A model generated the notes under the pieces. That model was not told the origin of the DNA. It saw nothing but the letters and a program-made list of their open reading frames with translations, and ran no database searches. A stretch of 64,000 nucleotides of DNA from Drosophila pseudoobscura (lineage: Eukaryota > Arthropoda > Insecta > Diptera > Drosophilidae), in NCBI RefSeq assembly GCF_009870125.1, contig NC_046680.1, positions 6,758,001 to 6,822,000 of the forward strand, read 5' to 3'. Positions 48,531-60,900 of the stretch are shown here, one piece after another. The position numbers and the translations under genes are program-made. Position 1 is the first letter of the stretch; each line of letters begins with the position of its first letter.

Positions 48531-51500
48531 GGTTTATTTTTGATAATACATATTGTTGTTAGCTATTACTTTTGGAACAACTTTTACAACAGTCAACAGT
48601 CAGGAAAAAATTATGATGATTAAAAAAAAAACAAAAATCGTGTAATTAAGGTTGAAGAATTTGGAGAGGGATATTATTTGGTTCAATTATCTGTTCAGGT
48701 TTCTAGGGTAGAGGTCCTCTTAGATCATCCCGTTGGGCAGGTCGACTGGGCGTATTCTGGCCAGTATCTTGTTCTTGCAAGACGTCTCTCAAATGTTATG
48801 CTAACGGAAAAGTAAGTTAATTTTTAGTTAGTTTTAATTTAACACATTTAACGCACACACTTTTGGCGCTACCTTTTGATAGAGAAATTAGTTTCTCTTT
48901 AGCCTGCGGCTCCACGGCTGATGCAGTTTATGCAATTTATTAGTGGGGAAACTGTGGCCGCAGGGTCAAGCGGGCAGCTGGTCGTCTACGCGGATGATCA
49001 TACGAGTAAATATGTGAAGAAAATGCATTAGCCTCGGGGCGACACCGATGCCGTCTAGACAGGTTTCAGCCACACGATGCGTGCCACATTTCGCACCCCG
49101 GCCAGGAGATCGCATGCCACGGCACTCAAGCAAATGACAGGCGCCCACCACCCCCCTCAAAAGAGCCCCTGTCATCTGTTAATTGCGCAAGGAAATACGT
49201 ATGTACGTGTAAATGTTGTGAATATTATTTTGGGTAGTCTCTAATGGAAGAGCCTAATGGAGGTTAATTGAGTAAGTACTTTTCGATGAGTAGAACACCT
49301 GCGTGTGTGGCTCTGTAGGGTATCTTACAGTCTGAAGGTTCACTTGTCTCCCATGCTGCTCCCAACAGCAGCAGAGAGTGAAAACCAAGTGTAAAAGATG
49401 TCTAATGAAAAATGAAGTGCAGAAGCGAGAAATGTTATATTTCATATGAACTGAAAATTGGTTTCTGTCGTAAAATGTCTTTCGATGGAACAGTCAAAGG
49501 CAGGAAAAACTCAAATAAATGCAAATTTTACTGGCAAATGAAGAGCCAAAAGACTCTATGAAGTATAGAGACTCTTATTTGTATAATTATAAATTAATTG
49601 GCCGTCCAGGACGCCTGCTAGTCCCCTTTTTGTGGCCATTATCGGCGTTTATAGTCATCCAAAAGTCGACTACGGCAGCGGACATATTGGGCCATCTTTT
49701 TACCGACCTTTGACCCTATCTCCCCTCCCACTTAACACATTCGCGGTGTCCGCTCTGGCAGCAAAAAAGCAACGAGTATTTAAAACTCGTTTCAACTAAA
49801 TATTTAAACTGTTTATTATGCTGTGGGGCGGGGGGTAGGTTCTGGTAGCTCTGGTTCCTGCCACACACACAAACAGGGACACACATGTGGGCGTGGCATG
49901 CTGCACCCGAACTGGTGCCCCAAACCGCGCCTCGTGTTCGCTGGTTTTGTAAAATGGCGCGTGCAAAAATGTGCTTCCAAAAGGAAATTTAAATTTGAAT
50001 TAATTATGAAGCCCCGCCTGGATTCAGGCTCCCGCCTGTCCTGCGTCCTGCATCCTGGCAGCTCTTGCAATTTGTTGTTGTCATTGTGGTTCTGCGGGTG
50101 TCTATGGATACACACACATACACACACAGAGAGCAGGTCCTGTGGGGTCCCTGGTTGCGGGGGCGTGCGAGCGTGTGTTTGCCTTGATGTGGCATTTGTT
50201 GCATTTACCAAATAACAAACAACAGCACTTAGCCGCCCCCTCGATGAGGTAGAGGGGCGACCCTTAGTGGGTCAAAGTTTCGCCTGATTTTGTGCTGAAA
50301 TGTTTTTCAATAATTATTTAGCCCAAAAAACAAGGGAATTAACGATCAAAGTGTCGGAAAATATGAAAATAAGCAAGAAATAAAGAACCAGTGAATCCAT
50401 CATTCAAGCAATTCCATTGGTAAGGCAACACATATTAACCCTAACCAACCCCATATTAGCCCTTACCGATATTAACCCTAACCGATCCCGATATTATACT
50501 GCAATAAGTTTTATGCGATATTATTCTGCGATATGATACTGCGATAAGTCTGAGGCGATGATTTCGACGATCGACAAGAAGAGAGAAAAGACGTGCCTAA
50601 AAAACTAAACGAAGAATGGCGCCACACATTCAAAGTTCTTCCGAGAAGCACTCCACGAATCTCGAAAACATTTCCGATCTGAAATTATTTCCCATATGAA
50701 GGGGGAGTTGGGCGAGGTGGGCGGTGGGCGGTACAGGTGAAATCATCCATTCAAGTGTCATTAATTAGTCGGGGGTGAAGCGACACCAGAAACAACAATC
50801 GATGGTGTCCGCAGGACAAACAACAGTATCCACTAGATGAAGCTAAAATTGATGGGACCAGAGGGGGGTGTGTAGGTGGAGTTGCGGAGAGTTTCAGCAT
50901 TTGCGTTTAATTACAAAATATTCCAAAGCGAAGGGAGGATGTACATTCCATGGAAATCGATTGGATCGGAGCCTATAGCATGCAGCGGGAGAAGGGAGAG
51001 AGGGGGGGCGGGCGGCAGAATTGGCGGATTCACGCCCACGTCAGTGCCAATGATCCAGTGCAATGGACAGAGGCCGTTGACGTTGCTAACCCAATTAAAC
51101 TGTCGCCCGGCCACACCAGACGACGAGAGAGATGCCTCCTCATCCGTACGCGCCCCAACCCCGCCCCCTCCGCACTCTTCCGTAGGTGCTTGCCCCCCCC
51201 CCCACCCTTTCAGCCTACTGATTGAAGAAGCAACTGTTTGACCAGGGCTCTCTTCCCTCTCTCTCTCTCTCCCTCCCACTGTTCGGTTCCGTCCGGTTCT
51301 TTGGTCTGGCACTTTGCCCAAATAAACCGCAAACCGCCCACCCCGTTTTTCACGCGGCTTCAATAGCAATTTGGTGAAATTCCTTTTTAATTTCAACCGC
51401 AGTTCCGCCTCCAACACCAACCGCTTGACGCCATTGAATTTTGAGCCTAGAGATGGCACCGTGATGGACGGAATGGAAAGGATTGGGCCTAGAGATGGCA

Positions 51501-53539
51501 AATTTGATGGCTGCGGTCTGTTGAAGAACAAGTAAGATATTTAGGGGAATATTATATCATTATTTTACTCACAATTATTGTCTGGGGAATACGAGTGTGT
51601 GTATGGATTGCACTGTAGAGAAAACTCACCTGAAATGAGAAAGAAAATATTGGCAAAGGTAAGACCTTATCACATTAAAAGCATTTAAAGTCTACGATCT
51701 ATGGGAATATTCTTAAATATTTCACTTTAAAAAGGTTCTTAGAGGTTCCCAAAGGGTTCTTCTTCTCGCTGGCAAATCTTAATCGGATTCCTAATCAAAT
51801 CCCTCATAGATTGCTTCAGTCTGTGCAGCCACTTCTCTTCCCTTGCAACGAATCGAATCGAATGTTTTGTTTTAGTTATCGCCTGCCAGCGCCTGCTGCC
51901 TGTCCCTGTGGCAGGACAGGACAATTTTCAGCACCATAAACGGCTTAAATTTCATTAGCATCACAGGCTAGACATCGTAGAGAAGCCAACAAAAAGCTAG
52001 ACATCATCGAGAGCCCAACAAAAAACGTCGAAAAGAAGAGGGAAAATCTCCCAAACAACAGATGAAAATCCCTCCGATACGATGTGCGGCAGACTTTCCC
52101 TCTCTCCCCGTGTCTGAGCCCAAATCAAATTTTGTGCTTAATGCTTGCGAATAAAAAAGAGGCGTCACAGAGGCGAGGCGTGGCTCGTTGTTTGAGTTGA
52201 AAGAAAACAAAATTTAAGCAAAATTCCGCTCAAAAATTGTAATTGTCTTGTCTTCTCTCTCATATTTGCGATGTGTAAATATGCGAAAAATTGTTTTTCT
52301 CACATTTTCTTCTGTTGATTTTGGGATCGGGCGGGGGATAGGGTCCTCCAGTGTTTAGAGCCTTGTTTTTTGTTGAACTTCTTCAAAGTTGGCCCAAACC
52401 AAGCCCATGTTTCGTGCATTTCATTTGTGCTTATGCAATTATCTTTCTGTTAACGAAGGAAAATGGAGTGAAAATTCTGTTAGCAAAAGGAAAATTGCCT
52501 TTCCTTTGCCCCAAAAAATTATTTGCACAATTGAACAAACTCTTGGTTCATTTTGTTGGTTTCCTTTGCTTAGGAATATATATTTTTTTTAATTAGTTTT
52601 TTGTTTTGGCAAGTAATTGATTTTCCACTGTGTGTGTGTGTATGCGTATGCGTGTGCGTGTGTGTGTGTGGTTTTCCCTTTAAGGTAAACAGCACCAAAA
52701 AGTCAATAAATAATTTCATTTTGTTATCACACGGATAAATGCTTTGCTTGGCAAATGTTTTGCAAAATATTCAGGATTTCAGCGATTATGTCAATATGTG
52801 GATAATGGTGGCCGATATGTATCCGTCGCTACACCGGAGCAATAGATACTCTAGAGTATCCGTTTTCACCCTTAAATTTTAACTTTTTTGTACATTTTAC
52901 ACCCGTTTTTAAGTCCGTCTGCGAGCATTTAGCGAGCCTTTGGTCGTCGCTGATCTTTGGATCTAATCTATAATCATTCCCCCTATGGCAATATATTGTA
53001 TGGTAGAGAATCCACAAAAACATCGAGAAATTTTGCTTTTCATATATTTCGAATATGGAAGGGTTTTTGCTCCAGGAATCTGCTCGGAATCATGATACCC
53101 TCTTTAAGGGCACTCCCTAGACAAAATGTTTAAACAAAAGCTCACACGCACACGCACACATCCACATTCGAGTTTCATAAATACTTAAATTTCCACTAGA
53201 TTTGCCAATGTGGAAAAAGCAAAATTTCAATTATCATTAGCTGGCAAATGTTTTTCTCTTTTCTGGCCTTCAACAATAATACTATAATATTTATAAAGTG
53301 TAAATAAGATCGGACTGAATTATGATGTACATTTGGGAATTTAATTATCAAAGGTTTTTTTCTTTCCGAATAAACAGTGCAATAATTGCCATAAAAAACG
53401 AGCACAAATGGATGAAAATGAGCCATTACAAAACCCGCAGCCAATTGGCAATTAAAAAAATAACAATTACAGTCAAATGAGTTAAATAAGTTTAGCGTAA
53501 AATTGAACAAAAACAAAAACAACAAAATCAAAAACCAAA
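48531..53539. other. Noncoding region
   Basis: No supported gene. It includes an AACCCTAACC / CCGATATTA / TGCGATATTAT short-repeat patch (50435-50560), a C-rich tract (51189-51205), a GGGCCTAGAGATGGCA short duplication (51444-51504) and a GT run (52630-52671). A 206-codon minus-strand frame at 50911-51531 is low in confidence and is discussed among the rejected items. Confidence 0.5.
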
Positions 53540-54322
53540 CGAGGGGGAACGTTGTGAGTTGCTGCGGAGACCGCAACTCTACATTTATACCCGATACTAA
53601 GTCAGTATGGCTCTCCTCCGGCAGATGCCGCTTATATTAAACGACACGACAAAGAGTGCATGCGAGAGAGACAGAAAATCAGTCTGAGCGTGACGTCAGG
53701 CGCTGCGTAGCCAGTGAAAATTGATTTTTGTCTTTTGTGGGGGCGAAAGGGGGTGGGGCGAAATTTTGGAGATATACGTTTTCTAGTGAGATCAAACAGC
53801 AGGGTGGAAACCGAATTTGGTTACTGTACCCTTAATATTCTCTGAGATTTGTGGATGACCCAGATTTTCGTACTTTGCGGGGGCTGAAGGGGGTGTGGCG
53901 GAATTTTGAAGCAAACTTGTCAAGGGCAAAACCGACCATGAAACCTGTGTGTTAAAGAGAGACAGAGCGAGAGAGAATGAAATTGTTTCCTTGATTCTGG
54001 CTATAATAATTGTACGATCTGGTTTAGATTTGACACTCTAGAAAATATAGTCATCCTCTACGATTCAGCGTTTTCTGTTTTCTCGTATCTTTGAAATTTT
54101 GGATGCCACAGATTTTCGCTCTTTGTGGAGGCGGAAGTGGGCGGGGCAAAGCTTTGAACGGGACGGACAGGAACAAACAGTTCTCAATCGACTCGGCTAT
54201 TGATGCTGATCAAGAATATATATATTTTATGGGGTCTGAAACGATTTTTTCTGGACGTTACACACATCCATTTTCACCACAAATCTAATATACCCCAATA
54301 CTCATTTTGAGTATCGGGTATA
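53540..54322 (-). mobile_element. Terminal-hairpin dispersed element, third copy
   Basis: Reverse-orientation copy: GGGGGAACGTTGTGAGTTGC, hairpin, TATACCCGATACTAAGTCAG ... TTGAGTATCGGGTATA. It has two diverged internal repeats (near 53755 and 53880), and the GTCCGTCC run is nearly lost. Confidence 0.8.
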
Positions 54323-55400
54323 CAAATAAACAGTCTAAGGGCTTGGAGTGGCAGCACACTTGCCTCGACACGCAGGTGTCACGAAGGGACAAACAAATTT
54401 AAACTAAAGAAAAATATACAGCAAATAACTTTTCCGTTTACTCTTGTTTTAAGATTTAACAAAAAAAATTATTTTTTTTTCTATAAATTAATCAATTTTC
54501 TATGGGATTGGCTAATTTTTATACGCGTGACTTTATAGCATTATTTTGTAGAATTTTTTAAACAAAAAATTGTCTAAAATTTTTTGTAAAAAACTATTGA
54601 AACCAACCATGTTCGCTGTTATATTTGGTTGCTAAACCATTCTCGTACCCTGGAAATTCCTTAGCCTTTCAGTTGAATGTCTTCGGAATTTTGTCATAAT
54701 TTTGGTGGCACATCAATCGCTATGGGGTGCGCCACCCCTTTTGTTGGCGAAGTTGGGGCCCAATGGGTTTCGGCAGCATTGCATTGATGGATGCCCAAGC
54801 GTGTAATTAGCTAATAAGCTTATGAGCAATAGAGGGGTTGGTGTTCGGAATGGGGGGAGTAGCTGCCTCCGTGCCATAACACAAAAATTTCTGCGACCAA
54901 TGGAGCCTGGGCGACCGTGGCCCGTCTTGGGGGTCAAACTCTTTCTGCCGAATTCTCATTGGCCATGCATAGATATGTACATATATGGCTGTCCTGGCGT
55001 CTAAATATAAGCTGGTTGGGGTGCTGAATGGGGTGGCCTGCGCACGGATGCAACTCCAGCAGAGTTGGGTCCTTTTCCTCCAATGGATCTCGGCATATAC
55101 TCGTGATGAAAGATGCAATTATGGATGCCCAAGCGTGTAATTAACTTATAAGCTAATTACGCGTTTGGAGAGAAGGAGTTGCTGCTTCCGTCCGATAATA
55201 GCTCGAGTTATTTTCAATTGTACAACTATATCGGCTCATCCTCCTCCCGGCTGTGTTATCACAAGGCGGCAGCATCTGCCCTTTTCAGAGCTCCATCCAC
55301 CTTAGGTCAGCCTCCCACAGCCTACAGCCTACAGCCACTGCGAATGCAGCAGGAAACAAAAGGATATCTGCAGGAGTTGCACCCATCCGCTGGCCAGCGA
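54323..55400. other. Noncoding with a diverged ~335 bp duplication
   Basis: ATGGATGCCCAAGCGTGTAATTA occurs at about 54785 and 55119 (read in parts), each followed by AATAAGCTTA/ATAAGCTAATTA and then a GGAGTWGCTGCYTCCGT motif. The intervening block carries CTAAATATAAGCTGG (about 55000-55015). No gene was seen. Confidence 0.55.
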
Positions 55401-55405
55401 TGGGG

Positions 55406-55414
55406 TATAAATAG
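55406..55414 (+). promoter_or_regulatory. Candidate TATA box (TATAAATAG)
   Basis: GGGGTATAAATAG is a good match to the Drosophila TATA consensus. No convincing long reading frame follows. The first ATG frames downstream (ATGCAACCACTCG at about 55478, 18 codons; and a 68-codon frame at 55554) are too short to judge. It may drive a short or noncoding transcript, or be chance. Confidence 0.3.
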
Positions 55415-55802
55415 ATGCCCTCCAATAAGGACAAGAAACAGTTTCAAATCAAACTCCGAGGTTTCAAGACGTTCCACATGCAACCACTCGTAACACTCCG
55501 GGGCATCTGTGATGCAGTGATCCAAAGTACATAAATATCGACTGATAAAAAGTGTGAACAATAAAACATTTAGTCGAGTGTCCCACTTACACAAGAGAAC
55601 GGAAAACCTAGAGCTTGTACCTAGTAGTTTTGGATGGTCGCATGCTGTCGGCTTATTTTTGGGTATCTATCCATCCTGGAACCGACAGAAAAGCCTCTGG
55701 GGCCAATCATCTTTGCCGGTTTCTGATTCTAGTACACTCCCCGGACAAGTATCTTCTTAAATAGTTAGTTAGAAAACATACATATATGTATAATATATAA
55801 GT

Positions 55803-56372
55803 ATGTGGAAAGCCCATAGCTAGACTCCAAGCGCTTTTTCCTGATTCCCCTTAGAGGTAAATGTTTTTTTCTTTTGGCTGGGATCCAGGGAAGATGCTTC
55901 TGGCGCCAACTATCAACACGGGCTTTCCCTGCTCCCTAAGTGAACTGAAATCTCAAATCTCAATCTTAAAGTTACACCAAGGCCAGGGCTTAGTTTTCTC
56001 CATCACAAGGGCTGAGCTCTAATATTAAGATATTTCGAAGGCCAGGTGTTCAAGCAGCCAAACCGACCTTTAAGCAAGAGATCAGAGGCATTGAGAAATA
56101 TAAATATGTACATGTGTAGAAAGCCCATAGAGCCCAAGAGCTTCTTCCTGATTCCCCTTAAAGGTAAATGTTTGTCTATTCCTTTGAGTGGGATTCAGCG
56201 AATACGCTTCTGGCGCCAACTCTCCTCACGGGCTTTCCCCGCTCACTAAGCGAACTGAAATCTCAAATCGATCGAAGTTACACCAAAGGATCTTCATACA
56301 GGTATGTACCCTCGAAAGGGCTTTGCTCTAACACTAAGATATTTCGAAGGCCAGGTGTTCAAGCAGCCATCC
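55803..56372. repeat. Tandem duplication with ~311 bp period
   Basis: Copy 1 spans about 55803-56062 and copy 2 about 56115-56372. Both run through GAAAGCCCATAG, CTTCCTGATTCCCCTTA (copy 1 TTTCCTGATTCC), GGTAAATGTTT, GCTTCTGGCGCCAACT, CACGGGCTTTCCC, GAACTGAAATCTCAAATC, AAGTTACACCAA and ATATTTCGAAGGCCAGGTGTTCAAGCAGCC (read in parts). The tail is identical while the middles differ by indels. No open frame is preserved between the copies. Confidence 0.85.
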
Positions 56373-57585
56373 GACCGGTGGACTTCAATTTGTTTTCCTA
56401 CATTTCTGGCTATGTTTTGTCCACATTCTGTATACAATCTGCATTTTTAGGTATTAGTATTATTCAAGTTGAAATGTATTCTGTAAATGGAAGAAACCCC
56501 TCCCCTTAAGTCCTGCAACTAGTGTTAGAATCTCTTCCTTTGTTGCTCTCTCTTTTGCCGTTGAGGCTGAAAGATGAACATCAGAAATTAGAAGCTTTCG
56601 GCGAGACATTCATTCCAACGGCCTCGCAGCGGAAAAGTTCACAGGCAGAGATAGACGCTGGCTAATGGGAAGAGATAGCGAGTGTGTGGGCATGGCGCCT
56701 GCCTCCAGGCGTCGCGCGCGCCTCGCTGGAGCATCCTTTGTTTGTAATTAATTTCAATATAGCGAGGCATTACACGAGAAACTCGGTAAATTTCAAAGTA
56801 TGCTCCGAAAGCCAATAAACTCTGGCCCACGTACACACAGAAAGACACACCAACACACACACACACACACACACCCACACCGCACCTCATGTATGTGTGT
56901 ACGTACTACACACAGTGGAAATACATTGTGAATATTGCACGCGAGACGACGCGTGAGATGAAAGAAAATTGTTAAATTTAAAGCTCAAACAAGGATCGCA
57001 AGACCAAGCGAGAGAAAGAGGGAGAGGGGTAGCGAGTACAGGGTAGCTCTGCAGGTGGCCTAGCCCCCCTCCCCCCTCTCGCACTCTTGAGACCCGACTA
57101 GCGGCGGGTATTACTTTGCCCATAAAAGTACTAAAATTATGTTGACTGAAAAACAGCAGCCATACAGTTCGAGCCCTCCTTGAACGGGGTTCTGGTAGGT
57201 GGGGGTGGAGTGGGGGTTCTATCCTATTCGTATTTTCGCCATTTTAGTTAAAATATCTGCACGTTTTGTACGGCAGTGTATGTAGGTATTTCTATGCTGA
57301 AAAAGAGAGAGGAAGGGGCAGGAAAAGGTAGCAACTATTTCGTTGGCTGTAAATTTTATTGAAAATTCCCCTATACGAATATTGGGCCGGGAATTGTTTG
57401 CAACAGATACAAAACTAGAAATAAAAAGAACAAAAAAAGAAGAGAGATTTAGAGAGTGAAGGCAGTCCTGAAGAGGTTATTATTTAACACTGAAATCAAC
57501 CAGAAAATGTCTACATAGTAAAAAATAACTACCTAGAGGTGTATGTATCATACTTTTTTCGATGGCTTCGATTCTTTAGATATTT
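56373..57585. other. Noncoding, CA-repeat containing
   Basis: It holds an ACACAC run (56840-56880), a purine-rich patch near 57010-57035 and C-rich tracts near 57065. No gene was seen. Confidence 0.5.
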
Positions 57586-57919
57586 TCATGGAGAACGTGC
57601 GTCAAGGATCGCCTGGGACATTCTTTGGCTAGCTACGCCTTGAGATGGCACCTCTCTGAGGGCCACATCGTGGATTTCTATGCGTTGAACTTTGGGGAGT
57701 TTCAGCTCGGATTTCTTCTTTGGTTGGGCCAAAGGACACGACCACTTGGATGCCTTGAAAAGGCCAGAGATACTTGATTGAAACAGAAACAGACGCACCG
57801 TAAACAGCACAGAACCACAAATGAAATATTAATGGATATATCAGTTCTTGTTCTATCCATCTGAAGGCAGAATAATGCTGCTCCTTTACCTCAGAGTTTC
57901 GCCTTTGGGCGTTCAGCAT
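57586..57919 (-). CDS. Candidate small two-exon gene (weak)
   Basis: Exon A 57919-57890 (MLNAQRRNSE) ends at a strong donor, GAG|GTAAAG. Exon B 57753-57586 begins after TTTTCAAG and encodes ASKWSCPLAQPKKKSELKL... ending ILDARSP and a stop. The frame joins in phase 0, giving 65 residues. Exon B has coding-like codon choice (many GCC, CAG, CTG and GTG) and a Lys-rich start. The open frame of exon A extends upstream to 58195, so more 5' sequence or another exon is possible. No family was recognised, and chance matches of splice sites cannot be excluded. Confidence 0.25.
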
Positions 57920-60900
57920 TCTGCCACAGAATCCGACTGATTGAAATATGGCACTCGATTTTGCATGCAGCTTTGGGTCCTGTTCCCGTTTCTGTGTCCC
58001 TGTGTGCCAGGAACCACAACAATTAGCCAACAGTCGACTAATGCTCATAATGAGCTTGCATGCGATTAATTTTCCACATGAGCAGTTGATTTTCGCACAG
58101 AAGCAGGCAGGAGGCACGAGGCACCATCTCCATCTCAAGTCTCCGCCAAAGAGAGGCAGGCAGGAGCCTGAAGGAGAGAGAGCTTCATAAATCATATTGC
58201 ATTGTCATAGAGGGGGTGGGGGGTGGGGGGAGTGGCACCCGGCACTTTGCAGAAGTCTAATCTTCTGCGGAGAATTAGGAGGTGGCAATCGTTGCAGCAT
58301 GCCCCTGCCTCTGCCTCTGCCTCTGCCACTGCCACTGCATTGCCGGCAACAGCCCACTCTATTCCTTGGCCATAGCTATAGCTTTGCCTCTGCATATCAG
58401 AGACTCACGTCAGATGTCACTAATCTAAATTTATGCAAATTGCCAACTGTCTGACTTTGGCTCACATGCGATTGCTGCCACACAGCCACCATGCCACTGT
58501 TGCCTGCAGCGAGAGACATAGAGACAGAGAGAGAGGGAGAGCTCTTTGCAACAGTTGTAAAAATGCAGCTAAATTCAAATTTGACATGCAGCGGATTCAG
58601 AGTTGGAGACTCCTCCAGCAGCAGTCGTTGTCGGAGGTGCATTTGCAGCATTTTCCGCGGAGTCTCTAGTCTCTTTTTCGCTGTATCTTTTGCTCTTGCT
58701 CTCTTCATTCATTTGGGATGCAGAGCAGGCTCTTATTAAATTAAAAACGAAGGCGTTTAAGTGCCGCCCCGGAGCTTCCAAGCCAAGACTTCAGACTCAA
58801 TCTGATATGCAAAACATTTTTGAAATAACTCAGCCGTTAACAGTGGAGTGTGGCACGGCTTGGAGGGACTGTGCGGCAGCGAGTGTGCCAGTGTGGCAGA
58901 CAGTGTGGTGTGGAGCAACAGCATCGGGAACTCAACTCAGAACTTCTCTCAGGCTTAGCCAAATTAATTGAAAAAGTTACACGCATCGGTGGATTCTTCT
59001 GGCAGTCAGGCAGGCAGGCAGGCAGGCCGTAGAGTAGCCAAAGGATTCGCCGGTTGAAAGGGAAAAGCGATTCGATGGCCATTTCGATTATGTTTCAGTT
59101 CTCTTCGGTTTGGGGTCGGTTTTGGGTATATTTAAGCTTTCAAAACGGCTTTCACTGCTTTAAACTCAATCAAAAAATACATTTTTTAAATCAAACTCAA
59201 ACCAAAATTCCGCAAAATAAACTCCCGGTCAAACAGGCGATTTCCAGTTCGATTTCGGTTGCGAGAATGCCCCAAATTCTAGTGTCTGCCACTGGCTGGC
59301 TGGTGCACATTGCCTTTCGGTTTCATTATCGCGGAAAACGGCACGCGATGTCTAGTTTTTTTTTTCAGAGTAGAAGCCATAGCCAGCTGCCAGCAGCTCT
59401 ACCATTTACAAGTCGGCGCGTTTGTAATCGCTTCAGTGGCCCCCTCCCTCTCCCTCTCTCTCTTGTGCCCCCCTATGCAAAGCGACAAAGTGTGAAATTT
59501 CAGTGAGCACAAACACAGGGAGAGACAGAGAGAGACGGACAGAGGGGAAGGGTAATCACACTCGTGTGGAGCAGTGGCAGATCTCAGGTGAGCAGCTGGG
59601 GCGCTGCTCCGTGTTTGCATAAGCTGCCCAAATACGAGAGAACCTGCCGCTCAAAGGCAATGAACCAAAGGGCAATGGAACTAATTAAAACAGAGAAAAC
59701 CTTTGCGCTGGATTAAAGAGGAGGTCCCCGTCAAGGCAGCCCCCCAAAAGGAGTCCCCCAGGGTACTTTTGACACTATAATATAGTTAATGGATACATTT
59801 ACAATCGTGGGGCTTTGCAGCAACAGTTTTAGTAGCCATTTTCCATTATAAAAAGGTTTTTATTTCAACAAGAAATAAACGCAGATTGAAAGAACCCGAA
59901 GCCGGGCCCGAGCCCGAGCCCGGGACGGTGATCCGATAATCATTGTTCGATCAAGCGTTCGGTCCTTCGAGCCAATCGATGCATGTTGCTGAAACATCTT
60001 GTTGGACACATGTTCGGGTTTGTCTAAAAAGTTGCAGCCCTCTGATCTATATTAAAATGCAGCTCCTACTCTGTCCCCCTGCCCCTCCGCCGCCTTGGCC
60101 AAAACTACGCGAAAGCTGTAACAATTTTGAAGCAATAATTTATTCAGCTAAATCCTTTTGCCGCCACGAGCCACAAAAAACAGAAATCTTGGGGGAAAGA
60201 GCGACGAAGCAGCGAAAATAAATTAAATGGAAATCATTTGTCTTGCTCAACAAAATATTACGCAAATGGGATCCAAAATGGGAGCTCAAACGGGTTGGAG
60301 GTAGGCGGTGGAGGCAGGCAGGCGTGGCTGCCACAACAGAACCCAACAAGTGGAAAATTTGCATAAAGAAATAATATTCATTGCGTGGCAAAAGGAGGGG
60401 GAGGCGAAAGAGATTTTCAACATGTCAAAAATGTCCTTGACGGACTCCAAAGTGGATGAAATGATTCGCTGGATTATGTGGAGTTTTTGCTGGACTTAGA
60501 GATGCTTTAAGGACGCCTCCAAGTATGCAACAATTCACTTAAGCATTTATCTGTGCACACAAAATCCCTGCCACGCCACTCTTCACTACATTCCAGGGCC
60601 ACGCCCATCGCTTCCCGTCCAAAGAGATACATAAACAAGAACAACAAGCAGCCAGAAACGGTCGAAACTATCTGAGAATCTCAGTGTGGCAGAGTGGTGG
60701 CTCGAGGGGGTGGCGAGGGGGGCGATTAACAAGATTAAAAGCGCCATTAAATGCTTTGATTCGGCTACAAGCGAAAGACCACGCAAGACCGCAGATACGC
60801 AAATGTGGGGACGTGTGTCTGTGTGTCTGTGTGTGTGTGTGTGTATCCCACAGATACAAAGATATGTGGGATACACTCAAAGGCAGAGGAGGCAGAACAC

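Noticed and set aside
50911..51531. 206-codon minus-strand open frame
   Set aside because: Part of it is driven by GA-rich and C-rich tracts and by a short duplication. Composition is irregular and no domain is visible. It is the least certain rejection and worth a conservation test.
57629..58195. 188-codon minus-strand open frame read straight through
   Set aside because: A strong donor (GTAAAG) and an in-phase acceptor lie inside it, so a spliced small gene in another frame fits better. That alternative is listed as a weak candidate.
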